DNA from: Actinomycetota bacterium
Lineage (GTDB): Bacteria > Actinomycetota > Actinomycetes > S36-B12
Length of the DNA stretch: 7,108 nt
Assembly: GCA_947499275.1 (NCBI GenBank)
Contig: CANMNM010000070.1
Location: 1 to 7,108, forward strand
Direction of reading: 5' to 3'
Below are positions 1 to 5,732 of the stretch, piece by piece (positions within the stretch are counted from its first letter, which is position 1; the number at the start of each line of letters is the position of its first letter). The notes under the pieces were generated by a model. It worked only from the letters and a program-made list of their open reading frames with translations. It made no database searches and was not told the DNA's origin. A program made the position numbers and the translations under genes.

Positions 1-72
1 GCTGTGCTCAGTGCAGTGCTTGCACTGTATGTGGGAATGGGGTCCAGACGATGGATCAGCCGATCGACCTAA
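1..72 (+). CDS. 3' end of a probable membrane protein (partial)
   Basis: Frame 1 is open from the left edge to a TAA at 70-72 and encodes 23 residues. The first part is hydrophobic (AVLSAVLALYVGMG) and is followed by a basic tail (SRRWISRST). A last membrane helix followed by a short positive cytoplasmic tail is common at the C-terminus of transporters and other integral membrane proteins. The TAA ends immediately before the stop codon of the minus-strand dehydrogenase at 73, so the two genes converge with no spacer, which fits a real gene end. The piece is too short to name a family. An open frame of 72 bases could also arise by chance, so confidence is moderate. Confidence 0.45.
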   Translation, partial: AVLSAVLALYVGMGSRRWISRST

Positions 73-1005
73 CTAAAACGGGTAACTCACTCCGGTGATT
101 TCTTCGGACCAATCCCACAGCCTTCGGGCTGAAAGGGCGTCTTTGGCGGCATCGGTTCGATCTACCAAGGTCGGATAGCCGCGAGTTTGCCATTTATCAG
201 CCGGACCGACAAAGCTGTCATTGGGCAAGCCAGGTGCGGTCGCCGCAAACAGAATAGGTAGTGCACCCATCTCGGCGCTTTGTGCGATCACCGAGTTCAT
301 CAATGTTGTAACGCGAAATTCAACTGAGTTCCCGCGCATTTTGGAGGCTTCACCTTGTAGGTTCGTTGCCGAAAAACCTGGGTGCGCAGCCATCACTCCG
401 ACGGAATAGTCACCGAGCTCAAGGCGCCGGGCGAACTCCGAGGTGAAAAGTAGATTCGCCAATTTTGATTGTCCGTAGGCACCCCAGGCCCGGTACTTTT
501 TGGTTCCCATGGGGTCTTGGAAATTAAATCCCTTCACCATTCGGTGGGCGAGTGAAGAAACATTGACCACTCGGGAGTTGGGGACAGCAACTAAAGCGGG
601 GAAAAGTAATCCGGTTAATGCGAAGTGGCCCAGGTGGTTTGTCGCAAGTTGCATCTCAAATCCTTGGGCACTTTTGCGTTGGGGAGTTGCCATAATGCCG
701 GCATTGTTGATCAGAAGATCAAGTCCCTGCGGGTGATCGCTCGACCAACTCTGCGCAAATGCCCGCACTGAATCTAGGTCAGAAACGTCCAATTGACCGA
801 CGTGGACCTGAATACTTTCTGCGCTCGCGAGCATTGCTGCTGCGGCTCGATCACCTTTAGTTGTATCTCGGACAGCCAAAGTGACGCTGGCGCCGTGGCG
901 AGCGAGTTGGAGGGCGCTTTCATATCCTAGGCCTGAGTTTGATCCAGTAACGATCACTGATCGGCCGGTGAGATTGGGCACATTTGCTGCTGTCCAGGGG
1001 GGCAT
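73..1005 (-). CDS. Short-chain dehydrogenase/reductase (SDR), retinol-dehydrogenase/WWOX-like
   Basis: This 310-residue protein is a soluble NAD(P)-dependent oxidoreductase of the classical SDR family. The Rossmann nucleotide-binding motif TGSNSGLG is at residues 20-27, the structural NNAG motif is at 100-103, and the N-S-Y-K tetrad is visible as Asn123, Ser151, Tyr177 and Lys181 (the YGQSK motif). Length and the opening PPWTAANVPNLTGRSVIVTG fit the subgroup annotated as retinol dehydrogenase-like or WW-domain-oxidoreductase-like. Its members act on varied alcohols and ketones, so the substrate cannot be predicted. The ATG at 1005 gives the usual short lead-in before the Rossmann strand. No well-spaced Shine-Dalgarno lies before it, so a leaderless or weakly initiated mRNA is possible. 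The gene is divergent from the tRNA-Thr/rpmG run and convergent with the partial gene at 1-72. Family assignment is secure; function is not. Confidence 0.93.
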   Translation of the reverse strand: MPPWTAANVPNLTGRSVIVTGSNSGLGYESALQLARHGASVTLAVRDTTKGDRAAAAMLASAESIQVHVGQLDVSDLDSVRAFAQSWSSDHPQGLDLLINNAGIMATPQRKSAQGFEMQLATNHLGHFALTGLLFPALVAVPNSRVVNVSSLAHRMVKGFNFQDPMGTKKYRAWGAYGQSKLANLLFTSEFARRLELGDYSVGVMAAHPGFSATNLQGEASKMRGNSVEFRVTTLMNSVIAQSAEMGALPILFAATAPGLPNDSFVGPADKWQTRGYPTLVDRTDAAKDALSARRLWDWSEEITGVSYPF

Positions 1006-1041
1006 ACCCTAATGAAACCCTGAGTTGGGCCAGAACGCAAA

Positions 1042-1062
1042 CCAGTGAGGCGCCCTCACGGG
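1042..1062. promoter_or_regulatory. Palindrome/hairpin in the divergent spacer between the SDR gene and tRNA-Thr
   Basis: GTGAGG (1045-1050) and CCTCAC (1054-1059) form a perfect inverted repeat around CGC. Two further C-G pairs can form beyond one mismatch (1042-1043 with 1061-1062). The element lies about 40 bases upstream of both the SDR start and the tRNA-Thr 5' end. It is not followed by a T-run on either strand, so it does not look like an intrinsic terminator. An operator or a leader hairpin for one of the divergent units is possible. The rest of the 1006-1102 spacer shows no convincing -35/-10 pair. Confidence 0.35.
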
Positions 1063-1102
1063 GGACCCGAGGCTGCCACTGTGTACGCTTGCGGGGCTTC
1101 AC

Positions 1103-1175
1103 GCCCCTTTAGCTCAGATGGTAGAGCGTCTCCATGGTAAGGAGAAGGTCTACGGTTCGATTCCGTAAAGGGGCC
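1103..1175 (+). tRNA. tRNA-Thr (anticodon GGT)
   Basis: A full cloverleaf can be drawn. The acceptor stem is GCCCCTT (1103-1109) with AAGGGGC (1168-1174), and the D stem is GCTC/GAGC (1112-1115 with 1124-1127). The anticodon stem TCTCC/GGAGA (1129-1133 with 1141-1145) encloses the loop ATGGTAA. The T stem TACGG/CCGTA encloses TTCGATT. Anticodon GGT at 1136-1138 reads ACC and ACU threonine codons. The base in the discriminator position (1175) is C, and no CCA follows, so the 3' end must be added by tRNA nucleotidyltransferase. It heads the familiar actinobacterial order tRNA-Thr, tRNA-Met, rpmG. Confidence 0.97.
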
Positions 1176-1213
1176 CGGATGAAAGGTCAAGAAACAGGGG
1201 TCTTTCTTCGTTC

Positions 1214-1286
1214 GGCGGGGTAGCTCAGGTGGTAGAGCAAGCGGCTCATAATCGCTGTGTCGCCGGTTCAAGTCCGGCCCTCGCTA
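1214..1286 (+). tRNA. tRNA-Met (anticodon CAT), elongator type
   Basis: The cloverleaf is complete. The acceptor GGCGGGG (1214-1220) pairs with CCTCGCT (1279-1285), with G-T pairs including 1-72. The D stem is GCTC/GAGC. The anticodon stem AGCGG/TCGCT (1240-1244 with 1252-1256) surrounds loop CTCATAA, with CAT at 1247-1249. The T stem is GCCGG/CCGGC. The anticodon stem lacks the three stacked G-C pairs of initiator tRNA, and the first pair is G-T rather than the initiator mismatch, so this is not tRNA-fMet. A CAT tRNA could also be the lysidine-modified isoleucine species. The position between tRNA-Thr and rpmG and the match to actinobacterial elongator Met genes favour methionine. CCA is not encoded. 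Confidence 0.93.
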
Positions 1287-1350
1287 CAAGATTTTTGGCA
1301 TCAGGCACAATAGGAACGCATACGAAGTTGAAAAGCGAAGTATCAAACCA

Positions 1351-1377
1351 GCACATGAGAGTGTGCTTCATGGAAGT
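1351..1377 (+). promoter_or_regulatory. Small inverted repeats in the rpmG leader
   Basis: GCACA/TGTGC (1351-1355 with 1362-1366, six-base loop) is followed directly by CTTC/GAAG (1367-1370 with 1374-1377). The second one covers the only purine-rich ribosome-binding sequence before the rpmG GTG at 1387. The arrangement could form two stacked hairpins in the mRNA leader. Stems are short, so this is a weak call. The rest of 1287-1386 shows no clear promoter. Confidence 0.25.
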
Positions 1378-1386
1378 GAGAGAGCA

Positions 1387-1554
1387 GTGGGCAAGGCCAG
1401 CGACGTTCGTCCCAAGATCACCTTGGCATGCGAAGAATGCAAAGACCGCAATTACATTACAAAAAAGAACCGTCGTAATGATCCTGACCGCCTTGAGGTC
1501 AAGAAGTTTTGCGTGAAGTGCAAGAAGCACACCCTCCACAAGGAAACCCGCTAA
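1387..1554 (+). CDS. rpmG: 50S ribosomal protein L33, zinc-binding form
   Basis: This 55-residue ribosomal protein belongs to the large subunit. The core SDVRPKITLACEECKDRNY and the ending KHTLHKETR are diagnostic of L33. Two CxxC pairs, Cys15/Cys18 and Cys42/Cys45, show that this is the zinc-ribbon (C+) form rather than the zinc-free paralogue that many actinobacteria keep for zinc shortage. The GTG at 1387 is chosen because it gives the normal family length and N-terminus. An in-frame GTG at 1363 would add eight unrelated residues. A GGAAG sequence at 1372-1376 lies about ten bases upstream of the chosen start. The gene follows tRNA-Met and ends nine bases before the hadA-like gene, which probably shares its transcript. 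Confidence 0.97.
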   Translation: MGKASDVRPKITLACEECKDRNYITKKNRRNDPDRLEVKKFCVKCKKHTLHKETR

Positions 1555-1563
1555 CTTTTTCAC

Positions 1564-2019
1564 GTGGCTATCAACCAAGAGTTCATTGGCCGCACTTACC
1601 CGCCTACAGAGGTCTACTCGGTGGGGCGGGAAAAGATTCGTGAATTTGCGAGAGCATTGGGTGAAAGCGCGCCCTGCTACTTTGATGTTGAATCTGCGCG
1701 AGCACTGGGCTACCCAGATTTAGTTGCACCTCCCACTTTTGCAACCGTATTTACTCTGCAGGCGGGTGGCCAGGTCATCCATGATCCTGAACTGGGGTTG
1801 GACTACACACGAGTTGTGCACGGTGAACAAAGATTCGTGCAACATCGTCCCATATTTGCTGGAGACGAGATCACAAGCACGGTGAGCGTTGAGTCAATTC
1901 GATCCGCAGCAGGAAACGACATGATTACGGTGAAGACACAGGTGCATGCAATCGATGGTGAGCTCGTGTCCACCGTTTACACGTTGCTCGTCTCGCGCGG
2001 AGTTGGTGACGCGTCATGA
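1564..2019 (+). CDS. hadA: HadA-like MaoC/FAS1-type dehydratase subunit
   Basis: This 151-residue single hot-dog protein resembles the N-terminal domain family of MaoC dehydratases (UPF0336). In mycobacteria HadA forms a heterodimer with HadB that dehydrates 3-hydroxyacyl-ACP in type II fatty-acid elongation. HadA binds the acyl chain but lacks the catalytic dyad. Recalled from memory, M. tuberculosis HadA aligns without gaps through residues 1-63: REKIRE at 22-27, YF at 39-40, LGY at 48-50, and AP.TF..VF at 55-63. The residue matching mycobacterial Cys61, the site modified by thiacetazone and isoxyl, is Thr61 here. The start is the GTG at 1564, nine bases after rpmG, without a clear Shine-Dalgarno. 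The stop overlaps the hadB-like start as ATGA. Family call is firm; the physiological substrate in a possibly non-mycolate organism is unknown. Confidence 0.88.
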   Translation: MAINQEFIGRTYPPTEVYSVGREKIREFARALGESAPCYFDVESARALGYPDLVAPPTFATVFTLQAGGQVIHDPELGLDYTRVVHGEQRFVQHRPIFAGDEITSTVSVESIRSAAGNDMITVKTQVHAIDGELVSTVYTLLVSRGVGDAS

Positions 2020-2444
2020 CTGTGAATTCAATCTCCCAAGTTCATGTTGGCTTTGAGTTACCGCCACAGGAATTCGTTTTTACGCGAGCCGACTTAATCA
2101 GGTATGCGGGAGCATCTGGGGATTTCAACATTATTCATTGGAATGAGCGGGTGGCACGAGAAGTTGGTATGCCGACCGTGATTGTGCACGGCATGCTCAC
2201 CATGGGAACCGTGATCCGAATTGTTACCGACTGGCTGGGTGACCCCGGGAAAGTAATTGAATACTCAGCCCGATTCACTCGCCCAATTCCGGTTCCGGAC
2301 ACGGATGAAGGAGCGAGCATCAAAGTCACTGCGAAAGTTACCGAGCTACTCAAAAACAATCAAGCAGTAATTTCCATCTCCGCGATCCACAACGAGTTGA
2401 CGGTGCTCGCCAAGACAACCGCTATCGTCCAACTTGCCCCATGA
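2016..2444 (+). CDS. hadB: HadB-like (R)-3-hydroxyacyl dehydratase, catalytic subunit
   Basis: This 142-residue MaoC-family hot-dog protein carries the hydratase-2 motif in YAGASGDFNIIHWNE followed by GMPTVIVHGM. Asp36 and His41 form the catalytic dyad and have the same numbers as in M. tuberculosis HadB. The family removes water from (R)-3-hydroxyacyl thioesters, ACP- or CoA-linked, to give trans-2-enoyl products. With the preceding HadA-like partner it should form the active heterodimer in the cytosol. The ATG overlaps the hadA-like stop by four bases, and its own stop overlaps the next gene in the same way, so translation is probably coupled along the run. No hadC-like gene follows, so only the HadAB pair is present at this site. 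Confidence 0.9.
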   Translation: MTVNSISQVHVGFELPPQEFVFTRADLIRYAGASGDFNIIHWNERVAREVGMPTVIVHGMLTMGTVIRIVTDWLGDPGKVIEYSARFTRPIPVPDTDEGASIKVTAKVTELLKNNQAVISISAIHNELTVLAKTTAIVQLAP

Positions 2445-3388
2445 CAGTGGTCCCTGATCACATCAACGCGCTAGCCGAAGAACGTCAAGGGGCTCGCGAG
2501 AATAAAGACTTTGCACGATCAGATCAACTTCGGGAACAAATCTCGCAATCGGGTTGGTTGATAAAAGACACCTCCGAAGGTTACGTGCTCACCGAAGCCC
2601 CACCATTTGTTATCACGGATCATTTGGGCGCATTCGTGGATCAGTTTGCGAATTCGGTGACGGGTACAACCGTCCTACTCGTAATTGTTGACGGTTGGCC
2701 AGAAGACGTTCACACTTCATTGTCGGCACTGCTCGAGCACACCCCAAGCCATGCTTGCGTGATAGCTATGGACTGCGGCAACGTTGATGGCGCAGGTGTC
2801 GTTGTTCATGAACTAGCAAAGGTTCACGGCAACCTTAATGAATTTCACTTCACCCAAACCCTTCCTGAACTTGGGTGGGCAAATGTGGTGAATGCAGCCG
2901 TTGCGGTTTCCACCGGCGAATTTTTTGCCGTAATGGACTTGTCAACCATCTGGGAAGGCGATGCTCTAACACCATTGTTGGAAGTTTTCGCAGATCCACA
3001 GGTTGCAATGACGGGTTGGCGAGCGGTTAATGTGGATGTTGACCAAGAGTGGCGCGAGTTCACTCCGGCAACAGCGGGAAGTGTCGACGCGATTTTGGGT
3101 TACCTCCTCGTGGTGCGCACGAGCGTCGCTCGGGAAATTGGACCTGACCCGAAAGCTAAGTTTTATCGAAATGCTGACATGGAGTGGTCCTTGGCAATCA
3201 GATCCGCTGGCTACGACGTGGTAATTCCCCAAGGAGAATTACCACTGCGCCAGGAGCGGCACCACGGCTATCACGACAGCGAACCGGACTATCGCGAAAA
3301 GCAAAGTAAAAAAACTTACGACCGACTTTTACAGAAATTTCGTAAGTCGCCGGAGATTTTGCATAAGGGCAAAGATCATGACAATTGA
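2441..3388 (+). CDS. Glycosyltransferase-like (GT2/GT-A) protein with N-terminal CysRS C-terminal-like domain
   Basis: This 315-residue protein appears to have two parts. Residues 8-50 (motif ENKDFARSDQLREQI, then a Trp/Gly turn and GYVL) resemble the helical hairpin at the C-terminus of cysteinyl-tRNA synthetase, where the usual signature is AR..KDFA.SD.LR. No synthetase catalytic motif is present. Residues about 74-285 have the shape of family 2 glycosyltransferases: VLLVIVDGWPEDV, AMDCGNVDG, NVVNAAVAVSTGEFFAVMD, then NADMEWSLAIRSAGYDV (244-260) and a His-rich RQERHHGYH (270-278). The usual DxD metal motif reads D166-L-S168, so nucleotide-sugar binding may be altered. The C-terminus is Lys-rich. 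It overlaps hadB by 4 bases and murB by 11. No signal peptide or membrane helix is evident. Donor and acceptor cannot be predicted. The neighbouring murB suggests an envelope role, which is inference. Confidence 0.72.
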   Translation: MTVVPDHINALAEERQGARENKDFARSDQLREQISQSGWLIKDTSEGYVLTEAPPFVITDHLGAFVDQFANSVTGTTVLLVIVDGWPEDVHTSLSALLEHTPSHACVIAMDCGNVDGAGVVVHELAKVHGNLNEFHFTQTLPELGWANVVNAAVAVSTGEFFAVMDLSTIWEGDALTPLLEVFADPQVAMTGWRAVNVDVDQEWREFTPATAGSVDAILGYLLVVRTSVAREIGPDPKAKFYRNADMEWSLAIRSAGYDVVIPQGELPLRQERHHGYHDSEPDYREKQSKKTYDRLLQKFRKSPEILHKGKDHDN

Positions 3389-4439
3389 ACGACTCGAGGG
3401 AAACCTACGTGAACACACATCGCTGCACGTTGGCGGTGGAGCGAAACAGCTCGTGCGGGTTTCCACCAATCAAGAACTGATAGATCTCGTTCACGATCTC
3501 GATCGACGCAATGAACCACTATTGATTTTGGGTGGGGGAAGTAATGTCGTTTGCGCGGATTCTGAATTTCCCGGGACTGTAATCATCGTTTCAACTCAAG
3601 GTATTGATTGGATTAGTGATCAGGTAGTTGTTGCTGCCGGTGAAGACTGGGACGCATTTGTTGCTTCTGCACTCGCGCAAGGATACGGAGAACTCGCGCC
3701 ATTGTCGGGAATCCCTGGATCAATGGGGGCGACACCGGTTCAGAATATTGGTGCATACGGCGTCGAACTTGCAGAGTTCATTGATCACGTCGAAGTGTGG
3801 GACCGCGAATCGGGTATCAAGCGGACCATGTCTACAACCGAATGTGAATTTGAGTATCGCGACAGTACGTTCAAAAAAAATCCGAACCGGTACGTGGTAT
3901 TGGCCATACGGTTAAAACTCAATAAAACACTTGAGGTGCCGATCAAGTATCTGCAACTTGCAAATGTAATGAATCAAGTTGTAGGAACAACAGCGAATGC
4001 GGTGTTGGTGCGGGATCAGGTGTTACAACTGCGCGCGACAAAAAGCATGGTGCTTAATTCTGTAGATACTGAATCAAATAGCACTGGCTCTTTTTTTATC
4101 AATCCAATTGTTGAACACTCGGATATTCCACAAAACTGCCCAAGTTACCCATTGCCGGCGAGAGATCCCCGAGTGGAAACACATGTGAAAGTTAGTGCGG
4201 CATGGTTAATTGAGAATGCGGGAATCACCAAGGGGTTCCATTTGGGTAATGGAGACTCCGATATTCGCGTTTCACGTAACCACTCGCTCGCAATTACAAA
4301 TACCGGGCAGGGGACGGCAGCTGAAGTCATCAAATTAGCGAGCCATATTCGGCAACAAGTATTTGACGCTTACGGAATTGAACTCATTGTTGAACCGGTC
4401 CTCATTAACTGCGAACTCGATCAGCTCATTGCGAATTAG
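3378..4439 (+). CDS. murB: UDP-N-acetylenolpyruvoylglucosamine reductase
   Basis: This 353-residue FAD enzyme reduces UDP-GlcNAc-enolpyruvate to UDP-MurNAc with NADPH, the second committed step of peptidoglycan precursor synthesis, in the cytosol. FAD-domain signatures are visible: LLILGGGSNVV near residues 48-58 and LAPLSGIPGSMGATPVQNIG, with its GIPG at 111-114. The three catalytic residues can be placed: Arg161 in YRDS, Ser238 in GSFFINP, and Glu339 in VEPV. The YRDS and GSFF..NP forms and the length point to type I MurB, as in E. coli. The ATG at 3378 lies inside the end of the preceding gene and has AAGGG at 3365-3369, eight bases upstream, so initiation is both coupled and independent. 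An A8 run (3873-3880) and a T7 run (4091-4097) leave the frame intact. It is the last gene of the rpmG run. Confidence 0.97.
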   Translation: MTIERLEGNLREHTSLHVGGGAKQLVRVSTNQELIDLVHDLDRRNEPLLILGGGSNVVCADSEFPGTVIIVSTQGIDWISDQVVVAAGEDWDAFVASALAQGYGELAPLSGIPGSMGATPVQNIGAYGVELAEFIDHVEVWDRESGIKRTMSTTECEFEYRDSTFKKNPNRYVVLAIRLKLNKTLEVPIKYLQLANVMNQVVGTTANAVLVRDQVLQLRATKSMVLNSVDTESNSTGSFFINPIVEHSDIPQNCPSYPLPARDPRVETHVKVSAAWLIENAGITKGFHLGNGDSDIRVSRNHSLAITNTGQGTAAEVIKLASHIRQQVFDAYGIELIVEPVLINCELDQLIAN

Positions 4440-4463
4440 TGCGTTAGTTAATTAGTCAACTAG
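4436..4463. repeat. 8-base stop-codon repeat between convergent murB and aminotransferase genes
   Basis: TTAGT recurs at 4436, 4444 and 4452, followed by CTAG at 4460, so TAG appears at 4437, 4445, 4453 and 4461 with an exact eight-base period. Because eight is not a multiple of three, stops fall in all three plus-strand frames. The TTA triplets likewise read as TAA in all three minus-strand frames. The first TAG ends murB and the last segment supplies the aminotransferase stop. A short inverted repeat (TAGTT 4445-4449 here read with AACTA 4458-4462, shifted by one base) is too weak to call a terminator. Confidence 0.6.
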
Positions 4464-5698
4464 CCGGTAGCGCTCGAAAGCAGCGCGTGCATGCGGGCAA
4501 GGCCCTCCGTGATGTTTTCATCCGAGGTGGCATAGGAAAGTCGGAAAAATCCTGGCGTTCCAAATGCCTCACCGGGGACTACCGCTACTTCGGCTTTATC
4601 CAAAATAATTGCAGCAAGATCAGCTGAGGATCGCGCGATAGTTCCCCCAATTGATTTATTCATCAAGCCAGCAACGGAAGGATATGCGTAAAATGCACCT
4701 TCGGGTAATGGAGAACTCACGCCGGGAATCGCATTAAGCAGGTCAACCATGAGCGTGCGTCGCCGATCGAAGGCAATCCGCATCTGATCAACCGCGTCAA
4801 GATTGCCGCTCACGGCCGCAAGAGCTGCAACTTGTGACACGTTTGCCACATTCGAGGTTGAATGGGATTGCAGGTTTGTTGACGCTTTTATGACATCTGC
4901 GGGAGCGATCATCCAGCCGACTCGCCATCCGGTCATGGCATACGTCTTTGCGACTCCATTGATGACAACACAACGTTCGGCCAGTTCAGGCACCAGTGTC
5001 GGCATCGAGGAGAAGACGGCGTCCCCGTAGACAAGGTGTTCATAGATTTCATCGGTAATGACCCAAATGCCTTTTGCCAGTGCCCATTCGCCGATTGCTT
5101 TGACCATTTCTGGTGAGTAGACCGCACCTGTGGGATTGGATGGCGAGACAAAGACCAGCGCCTTTGTCGCGGGGGTGAGGGCAGCATCAAGTTGCTCAAC
5201 GGTTGCGCGGTAACCGCTCGTTTCATCGGTCATCACGATCACCGGCTTGCCCCCAGCCAACATGATCGATTCTGGGTAGGTCGTCCAGTAGGGGGCCGGT
5301 AAAATTACTTCATCACCGGGATCAAGAAGGGTGGCAAAAGCGTTATAGAGGGCTTGTTTGCCTCCATTGGTGATCAAAATCTGATTCGCCGAGACCTCAA
5401 AATTCGAATCACGCGCGGTTTTCGCGGCGATCGCCTCTTTGAGCGCTGGCAAGCCCCCGGCGGGGGTATAACGGTGCCACTTGGGCTCTCGACAAGCAGC
5501 AACGGCTGCTTCCACGATGTAGTCGGGGGTGGGAAAGTCTGGTTCACCCGCACCAAAACCGATTACCGGACGCCCCGCTGCGATGAGAGCCTTAGCTTGG
5601 GCATCCACCGCAAGCGTTGCAGATTCGGTGATTGCCCCGATTCGAGCGGAAATTCGATTACGTGATGCCGGGTTCGTGGGAGCCTTTGAGGTAGCCAT
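4460..5698 (-). CDS. aspC: Class I/II PLP aminotransferase, probable aspartate aminotransferase (class Ib)
   Basis: This 412-residue cytosolic fold-type I aminotransferase probably interconverts aspartate plus 2-oxoglutarate with oxaloacetate plus glutamate. Motifs in order: GAGEPDFPTP (49-58), GGKQALYN (112-119), SPSNPTG (185-191), ITDEIY (214-219) with cofactor-binding Asp216, GVAKTYAMTGWRVG (248-261) with the Schiff-base Lys251 and phosphate-binding Arg259, and FFRLSYA with the carboxylate-binding Arg386. Lys114 in GGKQAL matches the residue that Thermus-type aspartate aminotransferases use for the side-chain carboxylate, which supports a dicarboxylate substrate. A broader specificity, including prephenate or aromatic acids, cannot be excluded. 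The ATG at 5698 gives the expected length. No Shine-Dalgarno is clear, but CATTAT lies six bases upstream on the coding strand, compatible with a leaderless transcript. The gene converges on murB and diverges from tRNA-Trp. Confidence 0.94.
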   Translation of the reverse strand: MATSKAPTNPASRNRISARIGAITESATLAVDAQAKALIAAGRPVIGFGAGEPDFPTPDYIVEAAVAACREPKWHRYTPAGGLPALKEAIAAKTARDSNFEVSANQILITNGGKQALYNAFATLLDPGDEVILPAPYWTTYPESIMLAGGKPVIVMTDETSGYRATVEQLDAALTPATKALVFVSPSNPTGAVYSPEMVKAIGEWALAKGIWVITDEIYEHLVYGDAVFSSMPTLVPELAERCVVINGVAKTYAMTGWRVGWMIAPADVIKASTNLQSHSTSNVANVSQVAALAAVSGNLDAVDQMRIAFDRRRTLMVDLLNAIPGVSSPLPEGAFYAYPSVAGLMNKSIGGTIARSSADLAAIILDKAEVAVVPGEAFGTPGFFRLSYATSDENITEGLARMHALLSSATG

Positions 5699-5732
5699 GG
5701 CTCAATAATGTCAGGGGAACTCAATTCAGCGC

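Noticed and set aside
1363..1386. Upstream in-frame GTG for rpmG
   Set aside because: It adds eight residues unlike L33 and would place the GGAAG site inside the coding region. The GTG at 1387 gives the standard N-terminus.
1246..1578. Open frame of 110 codons on the minus strand
   Set aside because: It runs through tRNA-Met and rpmG, both secure plus-strand genes.
3873..4097. Possible frameshift in murB at the A8 run or the T7 run
   Set aside because: The frame is continuous and all three catalytic residues are present downstream and upstream in one frame. A similar A7 run at 3308-3314 in the preceding gene is also in frame.
4445..4462. Bidirectional terminator at the murB/aminotransferase junction
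   Set aside because: Only five A/T-rich pairs can form and there is no T-tail. The stop-codon repeat explains the sequence better.
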